Assembly (NCBI RefSeq): GCF_947179165.1
Contig: NC_077245.1
Span: 14,354,740-14,418,739, forward strand
DNA: 64,000 nt
Origin: Solanum dulcamara
Lineage: Eukaryota > Streptophyta > Magnoliopsida > Solanales > Solanaceae
Direction: 5' to 3'
Made by a program: the position numbers and the translations under genes. The notes below the pieces were generated by a model. It did not search any database. It saw only the letters and a list, made by a program, of their open reading frames with translations, and had not been told where the DNA came from. Of the stretch, positions 34,201-44,800 are shown piece after piece; the first letter of the stretch is position 1, and every line of letters begins with the position of its first letter.

Positions 34201-35319
34201 GTAATTAAAATGGAGGGTGAGAGAAAGAAATATATAAAATTGCATTCAATTTTGAAATCATCAGACATATGTATTTCAAAAATTCATCTAAAATCCGACT
34301 CTATTTCATAATGAAAAATCTTTCTTTTTTTGTCATATTTCTTTTACCCAAATTTAAATAAATATTCTTTTTCCCAATCATACTAAAACACTCAAATAAT
34401 AGAAAAAATATGTGAAGAGATAGAAGAAGTGCATGTATTGATGGGGTGGGGGGGTGGGGGGTAGAAGAAGAAGAAGCGTAAGGTAGATTGGTAGATTGGG
34501 GGTAGGAATTTTTTTTAATTGTTATATTTTTTCTTTTAACTTCAATATTTCTTTAAATTAAAATAATTATCTTCGATTGTTTTTAAATGTGTGTAACCAC
34601 ATTTTTTATCTGATTCAACAAATAATCATCACATAAACTTGATCAAAAATCAAAGAAATTTAAAATAATATATTTTAAAAATATTAAGTGTTCACCTGAT
34701 AAAATAAAGATCTAGATGATAAATAAAGCCAAATACAGGCCATTCCGCAAAGAACCATAAAACTCACACACAGCAAATTGAAAAGTAATCCATACCAAAC
34801 AATAAATTCAGTTGAAGCTCACTTAATCAGAAGCTAAAATTATTAAGCTATTGCCTACCTAAATTGGCAAATTGCAATCAAACATTTTCTCTATCAATCT
34901 AATAGTCTGCCTGAATTGATTTATTTTTAAATAATTTATAAGTTTTTTCAACTTATAAGCTATTTTCAACTTATAAACTAATTGAAATAAATTTAATTAT
35001 TTATTGAGACTTATTTTAAGCACAAAATAATTTTAACTTGATTAGCCAAACACTCACAGAAAGTTAAAAACAGCTTATAAATCAATCCAAACATCCTCTC
35101 AATGACTTACTTACACAAAATATAGTTTAGATTGTTTTAATAAGAACAATAACCATTTAAGATTGAACATACAGATCTCGATCTTCAAATGACATGTTTT
35201 CAACTTTCGTCTATCGATAATATTTCCCATCTAAGATCTGGTAGGTATACTAATTTCGAAAGTTACAGTATAATATTAACCAATCAAATAATAAATCAAG
35301 AACAAATAGAATGAATTTT
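31276..35319. other. AT-rich intergenic region with MITE-like repeats
   Basis: No gene is seen in 4 kb. Besides the foldback element listed separately, it holds a G-rich run (34443-34463, GGGG-T-G7-T-G6) and a palindromic hAT-like repeat with ATAAGCTATTTTCAACTTATAA text (about 34930-35095). Frames here are short and lack domains. Confidence 0.45.
32531..32950. mobile_element. Foldback MITE with ~140-bp inverted repeats
   Basis: The left arm (AAAATGCTCAAATATGCCAT, GGCTCATTTATGTCATTTTC, GTCATTATTTATTAAC) is mirrored by the right arm (GTTAACAAATAATGACATGA, GAAAATGACATAAATAAGTC, AATAGCATATTTGAGC). The centre (32655-32810) also contains shorter inverted pieces. It has no coding capacity. The superfamily is unclear because a target duplication could not be fixed in the surrounding A/T runs. 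Confidence 0.7.
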
Positions 35320-35389
35320 GCAAGGAGATGACAAATGAAGAAAGGGAGAAGTTAGTGGAAGTCATGGGTATGGGAGGAGTAGGAAAGAT

Positions 35390-35587
35390 CTAATCTTTGA
35401 TTTTCTCCGTTCTGATTTGGAAAAAAAGTAAAGAATAAAATCTTTCCACCCCACCCACAACCAACAACTTCCTAATACTCTCATCCCTTTCGACGCCATC
35501 ACTATTTCCATCCATGTTATGAGAAATTTCTGACTGTGAGAGAGAGAAGTTGAGATCTGTATGATACTGCGGCTGTGGTATGGCCAA
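35390..35587 (-). CDS. Small ORF with its own promoter-like upstream (copy A), unrecognised
   Basis: The minus strand has a TATA-like TATATATAG (about 35603-35594) followed about 80 bases later by an ATG at 35515 (MDGNSDGVERDESIRKLLVV), with an upstream in-frame ATG at 35587 as an alternative. The product would be 41 or 65 residues, ending RTEKIKD. The segment GGVERFYSLL faintly resembles the EKF(F/Y)xLL helix of small NPR1-interacting NIMIN proteins, but the Asp/Arg-rich downstream part is missing, so this is only a suggestion. A diverged, broken copy lies about 4.4 kb to the left. It may be a real small gene, a first exon, or a leftover. Confidence 0.3.
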   Translation of the reverse strand: MAIPQPQYHTDLNFSLSQSEISHNMDGNSDGVERDESIRKLLVVGGVERFYSLLFFQIRTEKIKD

Positions 35588-35849
35588 CTATATATAGCTA
35601 AAAAAGAAGGATGAACAAAACACAGGGTTCAAACCCTAATCTGTTGTAATTACCATTTTATCCACCCACAACTTCAAATGGGTCGTTCGTCCCTGGTAGA
35701 GGCGGACATGGTAGGGTAGATATCAATATCTTGTCAAAATCGAAATTTTTAACATCAAGATTTGAATATTATGGTATTTGATATGAAATTTGATATGCAT
35801 CTTTTAAAAGTTTGATATTCAACACAGTATTTGATATTTATAAAAAAAA

Positions 35850-36297
35850 ATACTGAATTAACGGACAAAGCGAGCCCTTTATTCTGAATTAAAGAATTAT
35901 GAATTATTCAAATCTCCCCAAGTAGGATTCGAACCTACGACCAATCGGTTAACAGCCGACCGCTCTACCACTGAGAAACTGAGGAACAACAGAAAATTCG
36001 ATCTCATAGAGTTCAATTCCTCTTCTCCGGATTTACTCTGTGAGCACAACTCTTGCTCGAATAGGTGGTGCCGATTTCCGACAACTTGCTAAATTCCACT
36101 ATGCAGCGGCCATCGCCTACCCTAACGCTCCTGCTCCGGACCTTACTTATGGCTTTGAGCTTTCTTGCTTGCTATGCGCCAGCTAGCGGAATACTTTACC
36201 GAATGCGCCAATCAATCTCTGGTGTCGGGCCTACGTGTGCCAACTCCAACTAGAAAATTACTACCGCTTGGACCTAAGTTCCTAGTTACATATAAAG

Positions 36298-36298
<1 letters not shown>
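35850..36298. other. Organelle-derived DNA insertion (NUPT/NUMT)
   Basis: This is a block of near 45-50% GC inside very AT-rich DNA, bearing a plastid-type tRNA-Asn gene and its usual flank (GGAACAACAGAAAATTCG, CTCATAGAGTTCAATTCC). The right part (36060-36290) has no recognisable nuclear gene. Plant mitochondria also carry a plastid-derived trnN, so transfer could have come from either organelle; the unfamiliar right flank makes mitochondrial DNA somewhat more likely. The left limit is approximate, and the right limit is the (AT)n run. Confidence 0.65.
35914..35985 (-). tRNA. trnN-GUU: tRNA-Asn(GUU), plastid type, decayed
   Basis: The 72-nt minus-strand sequence starts TCCTCAG and ends TTGGGGAG, giving the acceptor stem. 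The anticodon loop reads CTGTTAAC (GTT anticodon) and the T arm reads GTAGGTTCGAATCCTAC with a perfect 5-bp stem. The D-arm entry, normally AGTAGCTCAG in the plastid gene, reads AGTTTCTCAG, which damages positions 8-10 (the U8 region). No CCA is encoded. As nuclear DNA of organelle origin it is probably not expressed as a working tRNA. Confidence 0.85.

Positions 36299-36370
<72 letters not shown>
36299..36370. repeat. (AT)n microsatellite, about 72 bp
   Basis: An uninterrupted AT dinucleotide run, the longest in the window. It abuts the organelle-derived block. Shorter (AT)n runs lie at 802-842, 13003-13022 and 22072-22108. Confidence 0.95.
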
Positions 36371-36372
<2 letters not shown>

Positions 36373-38822
36373 AACTCCCTATAACTTTTTCATCTTTACT
36401 TTTTTATATTTTAAAATATTTAATAAAAATTTGACTCCATTACTTATTGAAAAACTTACCTAAATATACCATATTTAGAAATATTTACCATTTAATATAT
36501 AATGTAGATTTTTTTATCAAAAAAAGCCTAATACATTTTAAGACACCTATAATACATCTATATTGCATGCAAAATTACTTTTATATATAGTGTAATACAT
36601 CTATATTACATTCATAATTCATTTTTAATACATAATACAGTTTTATTTAACCAAAACAAATATAATACATTTTAATATATTTATAATGCATATATATATT
36701 ACATATATAATTCACTTTTAATACATAGTACTTAATACAATTGCTATAGTAAAATGATAAATATTTTAAAATATAATATATCTAGATAATAAATAAAAAA
36801 TACATTTAAAAACAATAAATATTTTATAAAAAAACTAAAAAAAAATTATTATTCCTTTTTTAACCCTCAACCATTTCTCCATAAAATCGAGCACGTATCC
36901 GTGGCCTTTTCCCCTATAGTCACGGAGGTCGTCTGTGGAGAAAAACATGGTAGGACAGGACTCACAATTCCATAAATTTTGTGGTGGAAAATTAGCTTAA
37001 ATTAGATTTCTTCCATCTCATGAAATAATTACTTTTTGCTACTCGACACACTTTATGTACAATAATAAAGAGCGGAACCAATATCACGTAACATCCCGGG
37101 GGTTGTTTGGTTTTATGCATAAATGATACTTCGTTCCCGTGTATATGATTCACTTCCTTTTTAATCGGTGCCAAAAAAAATATCATATTTATATTAAGTG
37201 ATAATTTAATTTTAAAATAATCATTTTATTCTTAATGAAATAATTTATAACCATACAAATATTTATCACTTATTTTAGACCACAAATTTCAAAAATCTGT
37301 CTTTCTTTCTTAAACTCAAACTAACTCTATAAAATGGGACGGAGGAAATAACATATTTGGCGGTATTTTTTAGTATGTATAAAATTCAACATATGTGTTT
37401 TATTTACAATTTAGAAATTTGAGTAACTAATATCTATAAGCTATGACAAAATGTTATATATTATTTTATATAAGATAAAAAATAAAATAACTAATACATA
37501 AATAATTAAACTTCTCATAACTAATCGCCGCATAAAATAATACATAATATATTTCATAACTAATCTCTACATTACTATTTTTGGACAATTCTAACCAACT
37601 ATCAAACTAGCTAAGAGGGTCGTTTAGTCACTAGTTGGAAAGGAGAATTATTCATAGAATAAAATCAGCAAAGTTAGTACCATACTTATTCAACACATCA
37701 AGCAGTGATTGTTACTAGTTTACGATCCTGCATAATTAAACATGTATAAATTTCGAATCAATTTATGTATAATAAAAGATGCAAAATACATGAATAACTG
37801 GTATATTAATCTTTATATTATCAATACCTGCATAACTCTAACTAGCAACCAAACAACCCTTTAGTGCTACAAGATGCGTGTATCCTCTCTCACCCTTTTG
37901 CCAAAACCAAGAACTACGTGGAAGAATATCTAAAGTATGAAATCTCAACATGTTCAAGGTGTATCAACAAATTTGGCTCCAATAGTGCGCATAAACTATG
38001 ATGAGGTGGATACACTGCTACTACGGGAGGAACAACCAATTCTTTCTCAACATCAGAGGTGATTTTCAAGGCAGAATGGAGAAAACTGATTTGCAACAAA
38101 CTGGGCATGCCTAAATGGATTCTCATACTAGGCTAGCTGCTCACAGGAGACAGATTAGCTAAATAGGGAGTAGTCAATAGCACTATATGTCCTTTATATG
38201 AACATGCAGATACCTCTTTTCTTTTCTTGCTTAATGTGTAGACATGTTTGGCAAAAGGTACTATTGAAGCTGTTTAATCGAAAACACCTTTTGTATAGAG
38301 AACAATGCTTGACAACAAACTGAACGCAAAGGTATAATTAAACACATGTCAGCATGGAGAGATACTTGTACGTCTGACAAAATCCAGAACTAAGTAGAGA
38401 AGTTCACCAACATGAGAGAACTCCACAAGAAAGTAAATACATTTGGAGGACTATGTAGTGTGGTGCAAAAATTCATTCACAAGTAACAGTAAAAAGTCTT
38501 ACTCTTTCGGAGATCAGCCAAGAACTTAGTAGCTGACTATTTTCTCTCTCACACCTCTACGAACTATTTAATCAGTTTACTCCTCCAACCATGTCATTAT
38601 CTAAGTTTTCCTCCAAACTTTACATATGTAAAATCATCAGCTATTCAAGTCTTTCCAGTACTTCAACCTCACAGGTGCCTTCTCAATAATCATGTGCACT
38701 CCTAATATAGGTTGCTTACCATATTATCTCAATGTGGAAAATCTCCACAGTGGATACTGAATGAACGATATGGTTAGAAGATGAAATCCAAACCCTTCTT
38801 CTAGGTTAGATTAAAGGGTCTA
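36371..38822. other. Intergenic DNA and likely 3' flank of the LAZ1 gene
   Basis: 36371-37880 is AT-rich, with repeated AATACAT/TATATTACAT words (36500-36800) and a Stowaway-like 3' half ending AAAATGGGACGGAGG (about 37170-37346). From about 37900 to 38822 base composition becomes more balanced and probably includes the LAZ1 3' UTR; AATAAA-type signals on the minus strand could not be assigned with confidence. No separate gene is recognised. Confidence 0.4.
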
Positions 38823-41800
38823 CTATCTCCGTAAGGATGACATCCCTTTGGATTGATGATGTGGTCTCTTGCCATGCATCCCACTGTCGCTCATACTCCC
38901 TTCAACAAGATCATCATGTACTTCAGAGAACTCATTTGTCCATGAGTTCAGCGGAACAATATAACTATCATCCTTTGAGTTCCTCCTCCTCTCTTCATAC
39001 CGTTTTACGTTTTCTGATATCTGATGGAAAGTCCTATTTATTTTAGCAATTCCTCTTTCAACTGGTTCCGAAACATGAGATACTGTGAACCTCATATCAT
39101 CAATTATCTAAAAGATGCGACAACAGAAAGCACATTAGTTGCATAGTGGGAGAAAAACAAGAATACTTAAAACAATAAAAGAAGACATCAAGGAAAATGA
39201 AAATCTTACTATTTCACCACTTCCAACAACTACATCACGAACACTCTGGTGAAATTTTAGACGCTTCTCTCTCTCTTCAGGCCGAGAAATGCGTACACGG
39301 GTAGACCTTTCACAGTCCTGAACTTCCTCCGGGTCTGGTGGGGTGTCCAGAGCGGCATAATCTGACAGCACAGCTACATTCCTGACACATCTTTCTCCAC
39401 GCTTGTAAGGCTTTGCTGGGAAAACATAAAGATGTACCAGAGCAGCAATGCCCATCTGTTTTTACAAGAAAACATTAGATAACTGTAATAAACCATTGCC
39501 TAACATCTGCTCACCAAACAATTCAAAACATCACAACAAGAAACATATGTAGCAACTGTTATCGAGCAAAAGGTTTTTCCCTAATCTGAAATAACAGGTT
39601 AAAAGAAAATCTCGTAAAATCTTGCACCTTCTTAGGTTAGTATTTCTCGCCCACCCAAGTAAATCCTTGGAACATTCCTATCAGAAAAGTAGATAAATTA
39701 TGATGCTCATGAAGAGTATGTTCCTACCATAGTGATACTCCACATTGCATACTAACCAGTCTTCTCTACTCAATTTTGAGAACTTCTGCTGCAGCTTATA
39801 GCATAATTTGTTGCTTAATGGGGTCAAACATTTCAAGGATTATTCTTAGGCTCAAAACTTCTTGAGGGCTTACATTACTGCAAAATCCGGTGGAATTTGA
39901 TAAAATAATGAACTTTTTTTAATTAATATTTTCTATCAGAAATCCAAACTGAAGTATCCCAATGTGGCAAACATAACCATAGACAGAAAAGGGTTGTATA
40001 ATTCCAATTTGAGCTTAAAACACATCTCAGCATATTTTTTATGTGTGGCGACACAGTGAAGGCCCTATGTAGAAGTCAACTTTGATTTCTCCCATATCAT
40101 GACATCACCAGGTCTTTACTCACATCAATGTCATCCTTCACTTCATCTGTTAAATGACAAAACCTAAACTTACCACCACATCAAGTGATGACAACTGGCA
40201 AGAACGACGACACAAATGGACTAACCATTACTATGGGCAGGTAATTTCTAATTTTATGCTTCACAAGATTATAAATTACTTTTTAGCTCGCCTTTCAAAA
40301 GGCATTTCAATGTTGTAATCTTATATGTTTACCCTGCTGCTCAGTCCCTTACGTTCCAACTATTTATTCGTATCCTCATCTTCACTGTATTGGTGCTGCC
40401 TATTTTTGTTTCTTGCTGCCCCATTACTCTAATTCATTTAACTCTAGCTTTTTCAGCTCCTTGACACTTAGCATCTAAAAGTTCAAGTACTTCAGCAACA
40501 TTTCATTTTCTCTCTCCAATCTCCTGGGGTGATCTTCTCACATAGTACAAGTGTTAGCAACTAAAAGTTCAAGTACTTCAGCAACATTTCATTTTCTCTC
40601 TCCAATCTCCGGGGGTGATCTTCTCACATAGTACAAGTGCCTCATAGAATCTCTCAAATTGGGCACCCCATTGTCTACCCAATCTAAGGGCATTTCCTTA
40701 CCAATGCGGAAGCACTATCCAACCAAGAAGAGTATCTCGGGGCATCGTCTTGTTTCATTTCGTAATTCGTACCAAGGAAATTAGTACATCACGCACGCAA
40801 TTTAAAGTGTTACCTCGTCTGCTGATTACACTTTTTTGCCTCCATTTACTCAAAATTGTTGCCCGCCAGGTGGCTACTATCTATTAGCTGCCTAAGTATC
40901 ACTAGTTTTCTCAAGAGGAATTAGGAATTCGAATTTTCAGATTTGACATTCTAGACTCTAGAGTGCTCTCACATTATCCATACATTAGTGTATGTGTCTA
41001 ATCCAGGACTGCATTTATTTCCGTATAACCACGCCTGATTCTTTGGGCCTTCAGAAGTCCTACGCCTAGGGTTTAGATGCCCCACCAAATTGACTTTTCT
41101 CGACCAATTTTCTGGACTGTCGATAATTTTTGGGCTCAAGTAATAACACCATGTTTTGGCAATCTTTACCCGAGACTTCAATAATTCTATTCCTCCTATT
41201 AAATCTTCCAAAAATCTACTTCCACTACTCGTGCGATCGATGTCTTAACTTGTTCTACAATTTAAATTTTGAAATATGGCATTTTTAGACACATGTCGTG
41301 ACATGTTGCGCGGGAACGTTGATCTTTGAAATTCTTTACATAGTAAATCTTACTCTCTCAGCTTCAATCTGACGGATAAAATTAGGAGACCACCACACAA
41401 ATGCAAGCCCACTAAAGGTGCACTATTAAGTATTGAGGAAAAAAGGGTGGCTCTAAGTCTTGTAATGGCAGCAATCTCCAGAAATCCCTAGCATCTATCA
41501 CCAATTACTCTAAACATGTTTTATGATCGAAGGTGAATTGTAAAGTCTAACAACCTGATCTAAACATGCTTAGGTGTTCACCTTTCTGCAACATGTTTTG
41601 GGTGTTCATCTTAGAGGCGAATTGTAAAAGTCCGCACCACCAGCATAGAGACACTTTATGATTGTTCTGATACACATCACCCATGATAATTCTTTAAGCT
41701 TTGACTTTTGAAGTAATAGTTTGTAATTATCTCTTTTTTCCAGCAGCAACCCTCCACATTCTCTGCACCCATCTTCTTACTTCTATGCAAGTCAACCTCT

Positions 41801-44800
41801 CTTTTTTGATGTCTACCCAAGCCAGCAAACATATTTGCAGTACTCTTTCCTAGGTTTGTTCTCATCTAACATCAATGGAATCTTTAAATTCAACGTTATT
41901 TCCTAGCAAAGGGTTTGACGCCACCACCTACCTATCCTTTTAACTTGTTGCCTTCTTAGACAACTGATTAATCACTATCTTAATTCTGGAATATTACTTC
42001 CCAGCTAACTCCGACCAACCTCAGTTAAGTAAATCTCCACGAAAATTGTCTCGACTCTTTCTCTTACCGAAAATACAAAGATTGTTGCAACATAATATTC
42101 ATAAAAGTCACTCTTGTTTCATCCATATGCAGATACTTCCCCCTCCTGAGACCAGACATATGATGCTTGTGAACCATAGCAAAATGTTGTAGCTAGTACT
42201 GATACAACTGTTGAAGTTTCTTCTTAGTTCTACCCATGTATATCAAGACAATTTTTTCTGATCAATTGTCAAGGATTTCCTTCCTAACAAAACAACAAGT
42301 TTCTTTCATAATCCCAATCACAAGAGCAAGCTATGTGATTTGCTTTTCTTGTAACCGTATCCCGTGTTTCCACCAGAGATTGCTTTATCAACATCTTAAT
42401 CTTTAGGGAAATTAGCAATTTTAGTCCCTGAAATATTTAGAAAAATCACATTAAGGTCCTTGTGACACTCGTTGAGCACATTTAACCTTCGGTAATTGAA
42501 ATGTGCATCTTTTATCCTTCTGCATGTGTCTTCACAAATTTAATAAATTTATTGACTGTTAAACCATTTAATTGCACGTGTGTTATATTGAATTTGTAAC
42601 ATTATTTTACATTTAGGCTGATAAGAGTTCTAAAGATAATTTAAATAAGCATATTTCCAATGTAAAGGGACCAAAAACTCACAATTTAATTAATTCAAGG
42701 CTATATGCTTAGTGAAATAACATGAGGACGAAAATCAGAATTTACTAATACCTGAGGGGGATCAAAAGTGCAATTATCCCTAATTTTTTTATCTTATCCC
42801 TGAGTTGACAAATCAAGTAGAAGGCCCTTTTCTTTCTGTTAGATATAGGGTTTACTTATTAGACATAATATTATCTTTTTGTCAGAAATAACAGTTTTAA
42901 CTTTGTTTTATCTTTTAGTTTGAGATGAGATTCTACTAGTTTTAAGAGTTCTTTTTAATGAAGAGAGATATCATTGAGAGGCATCAAGAAGAACTCTCAC
43001 GAAGTTCTAAGAGTGCTAACTTGTTTAATTCAATATCCTACAAATAGGACCCCCATCATGTACTTTGTTTATGTTAGACCTGATTAGAGTACAACATTGG
43101 TTGGGAAATGGACTGGTGGATATGGACTTGGGAAAACCTCCTGTCATGAACTAATTTTTGGGATTAAGTTAGGCCCAAAGTGCCATATCTTAACATGGTA
43201 GTCCATCCCTGTTTGGGCTCCTGGTTCACGCTCCAGTTTGGGTTTGGGCGTGATGGAGGTGTTAGAGTGGGTTAGGTCCCACATTGGTTGGGGAATAAAC
43301 TGGTCATCTGTTTATATGGACTTGGGAAAATCTTCCCTCGTGCTAACTTTTGGGGTTGAGTTAGGCCCAAGTGTCATATCTTAACAGTTTAGAAGACTCG
43401 AAGGATACTTTCTCTCTCTTTATAACTTATTCTTCTTCCTATCTTTGTTCCACTAGCTTTTTTGGTACTGCATCACAAACAAGTTATACTTTCAAACGTC
43501 AACTTCGGCAGCCCAGTACCACCTATGAGTGCAGGTGCAGCTCAAAATATATCATGTGGACAACTGCTCCTTGAAAAAACTTTGTACAAGTCCAATATTT
43601 AGGGATGTTTTGTGATCCAGCTCTCAATGTCCTCAACTTTAAGTTGTGTCACTCCCCTCCCCCCCCCCCCCCCATCCTTCACTAATTCTAGAACAACTCG
43701 ATTTTGAGAATGTTAGAGGCACAAACAACTAGAATATTCAAGAGCACTATGCCTTCACTTTAATACACAGAAGTTCATAGACAGAATACTCCAGCAGCTC
43801 ATCGATGCACACCAAAAGTTAGCACATATCCCACGCTCAAATAAATCATTTCTATTCATGAGCCTCTGTTGGCACAAGAAATAGTGATCAAGCAATGATG
43901 AGTGTACGGAACTAATTCAATAAACACAACTGACCTCAATACAGATGATATAGTCCTGGATCCTTGTCTTCAACAGCTGTGCCAAAGAACCTTTGAATGT
44001 TCCAAATGACAACAGAAAGGCAACAGCTATCCCTTGCCACCACGTCAAGAACACAATTGACTTGAATACCAGAAACTTCGCCAACGGCTTAATCGGTGCT
44101 AATTTATTCTTGGTGACTGAATAAAACTGCACAAGGCAATATAAGGCCCACGTCTGGCTAAAATTAAGAACAACTGCCAAGTACGGATAGCTGCAAGAAT
44201 CAACACTCAGATCAACGTCGTGGAAAGCTTGTGTTTTCATGACATATCCAATATATGACATAAATTCAATTAATCCAGAGGCTAGGCTAGAACTCGGCAG
44301 TAGGAGAGTCACAAAATAGGTAGAAAAAACAATGATATCTTTGAAGTAATATCGAAAACCCGGTTTAACTTACGCATATCTCCACTCAAATTTGCCTTCA
44401 CCGTAGATGCCAAAAAGATGAAAAACCATAGCCAGTAAAGCACATATCATCTTGAGTATCATCTGGAAGGAGAATCCTTAATTATTCAGTACATAAAAAC
44501 TTGACGAAACTGTCAAAATCATAACAAATTACTAGAGAGGCACATACATATTGCACTATCCCAATTTTTACTGCTTGATAGAAGTCAGAACCAAGATACC
44601 ACTCCCTGATAAAGCAATTCAATGGAAAAGGATGTTCAACAACTCCATATGCATATGCATCATCCAGCAGAGGCAAGCTGGAGGAACTTACGACACTTTG
44701 ACTTTCCATAAATTCGATGGTGTTTTTCTCTCCACCTGTGTCATGTAGCTCATATGAGAATCATCTTTAAAGAAAGGAACTTCTATAAAAAAAAAAGAAG

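Larger units (their letters stand above)
39456..43934. other. LAZ1 intron 6, unusually long
   Basis: This 4.5-kb intron holds the TRIM, the MITE-like element and the tandem duplication listed separately. Between about 40000 and 42400 the base composition is more balanced and several short frames exist on both strands (for example 41865-41677, minus), but none has a recognised domain. A run of about 14 C lies at 43660-43673. An old transposon is likely here, but its family cannot be named. Confidence 0.5.

Noticed and set aside
36165..36434. Frame with a long Ile-Tyr repeat
   Set aside because: It is a translation of the (AT)n microsatellite.
37914..38126. 70-residue minus-strand frame as an extra gene downstream of LAZ1
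   Set aside because: No domain, atypical composition, and within the likely 3' flank of LAZ1.
41677..41865. Minus-strand 62-residue frame as a gene inside LAZ1 intron 6
   Set aside because: It has no recognisable domain, no clear promoter, and lies in repeat-like DNA.
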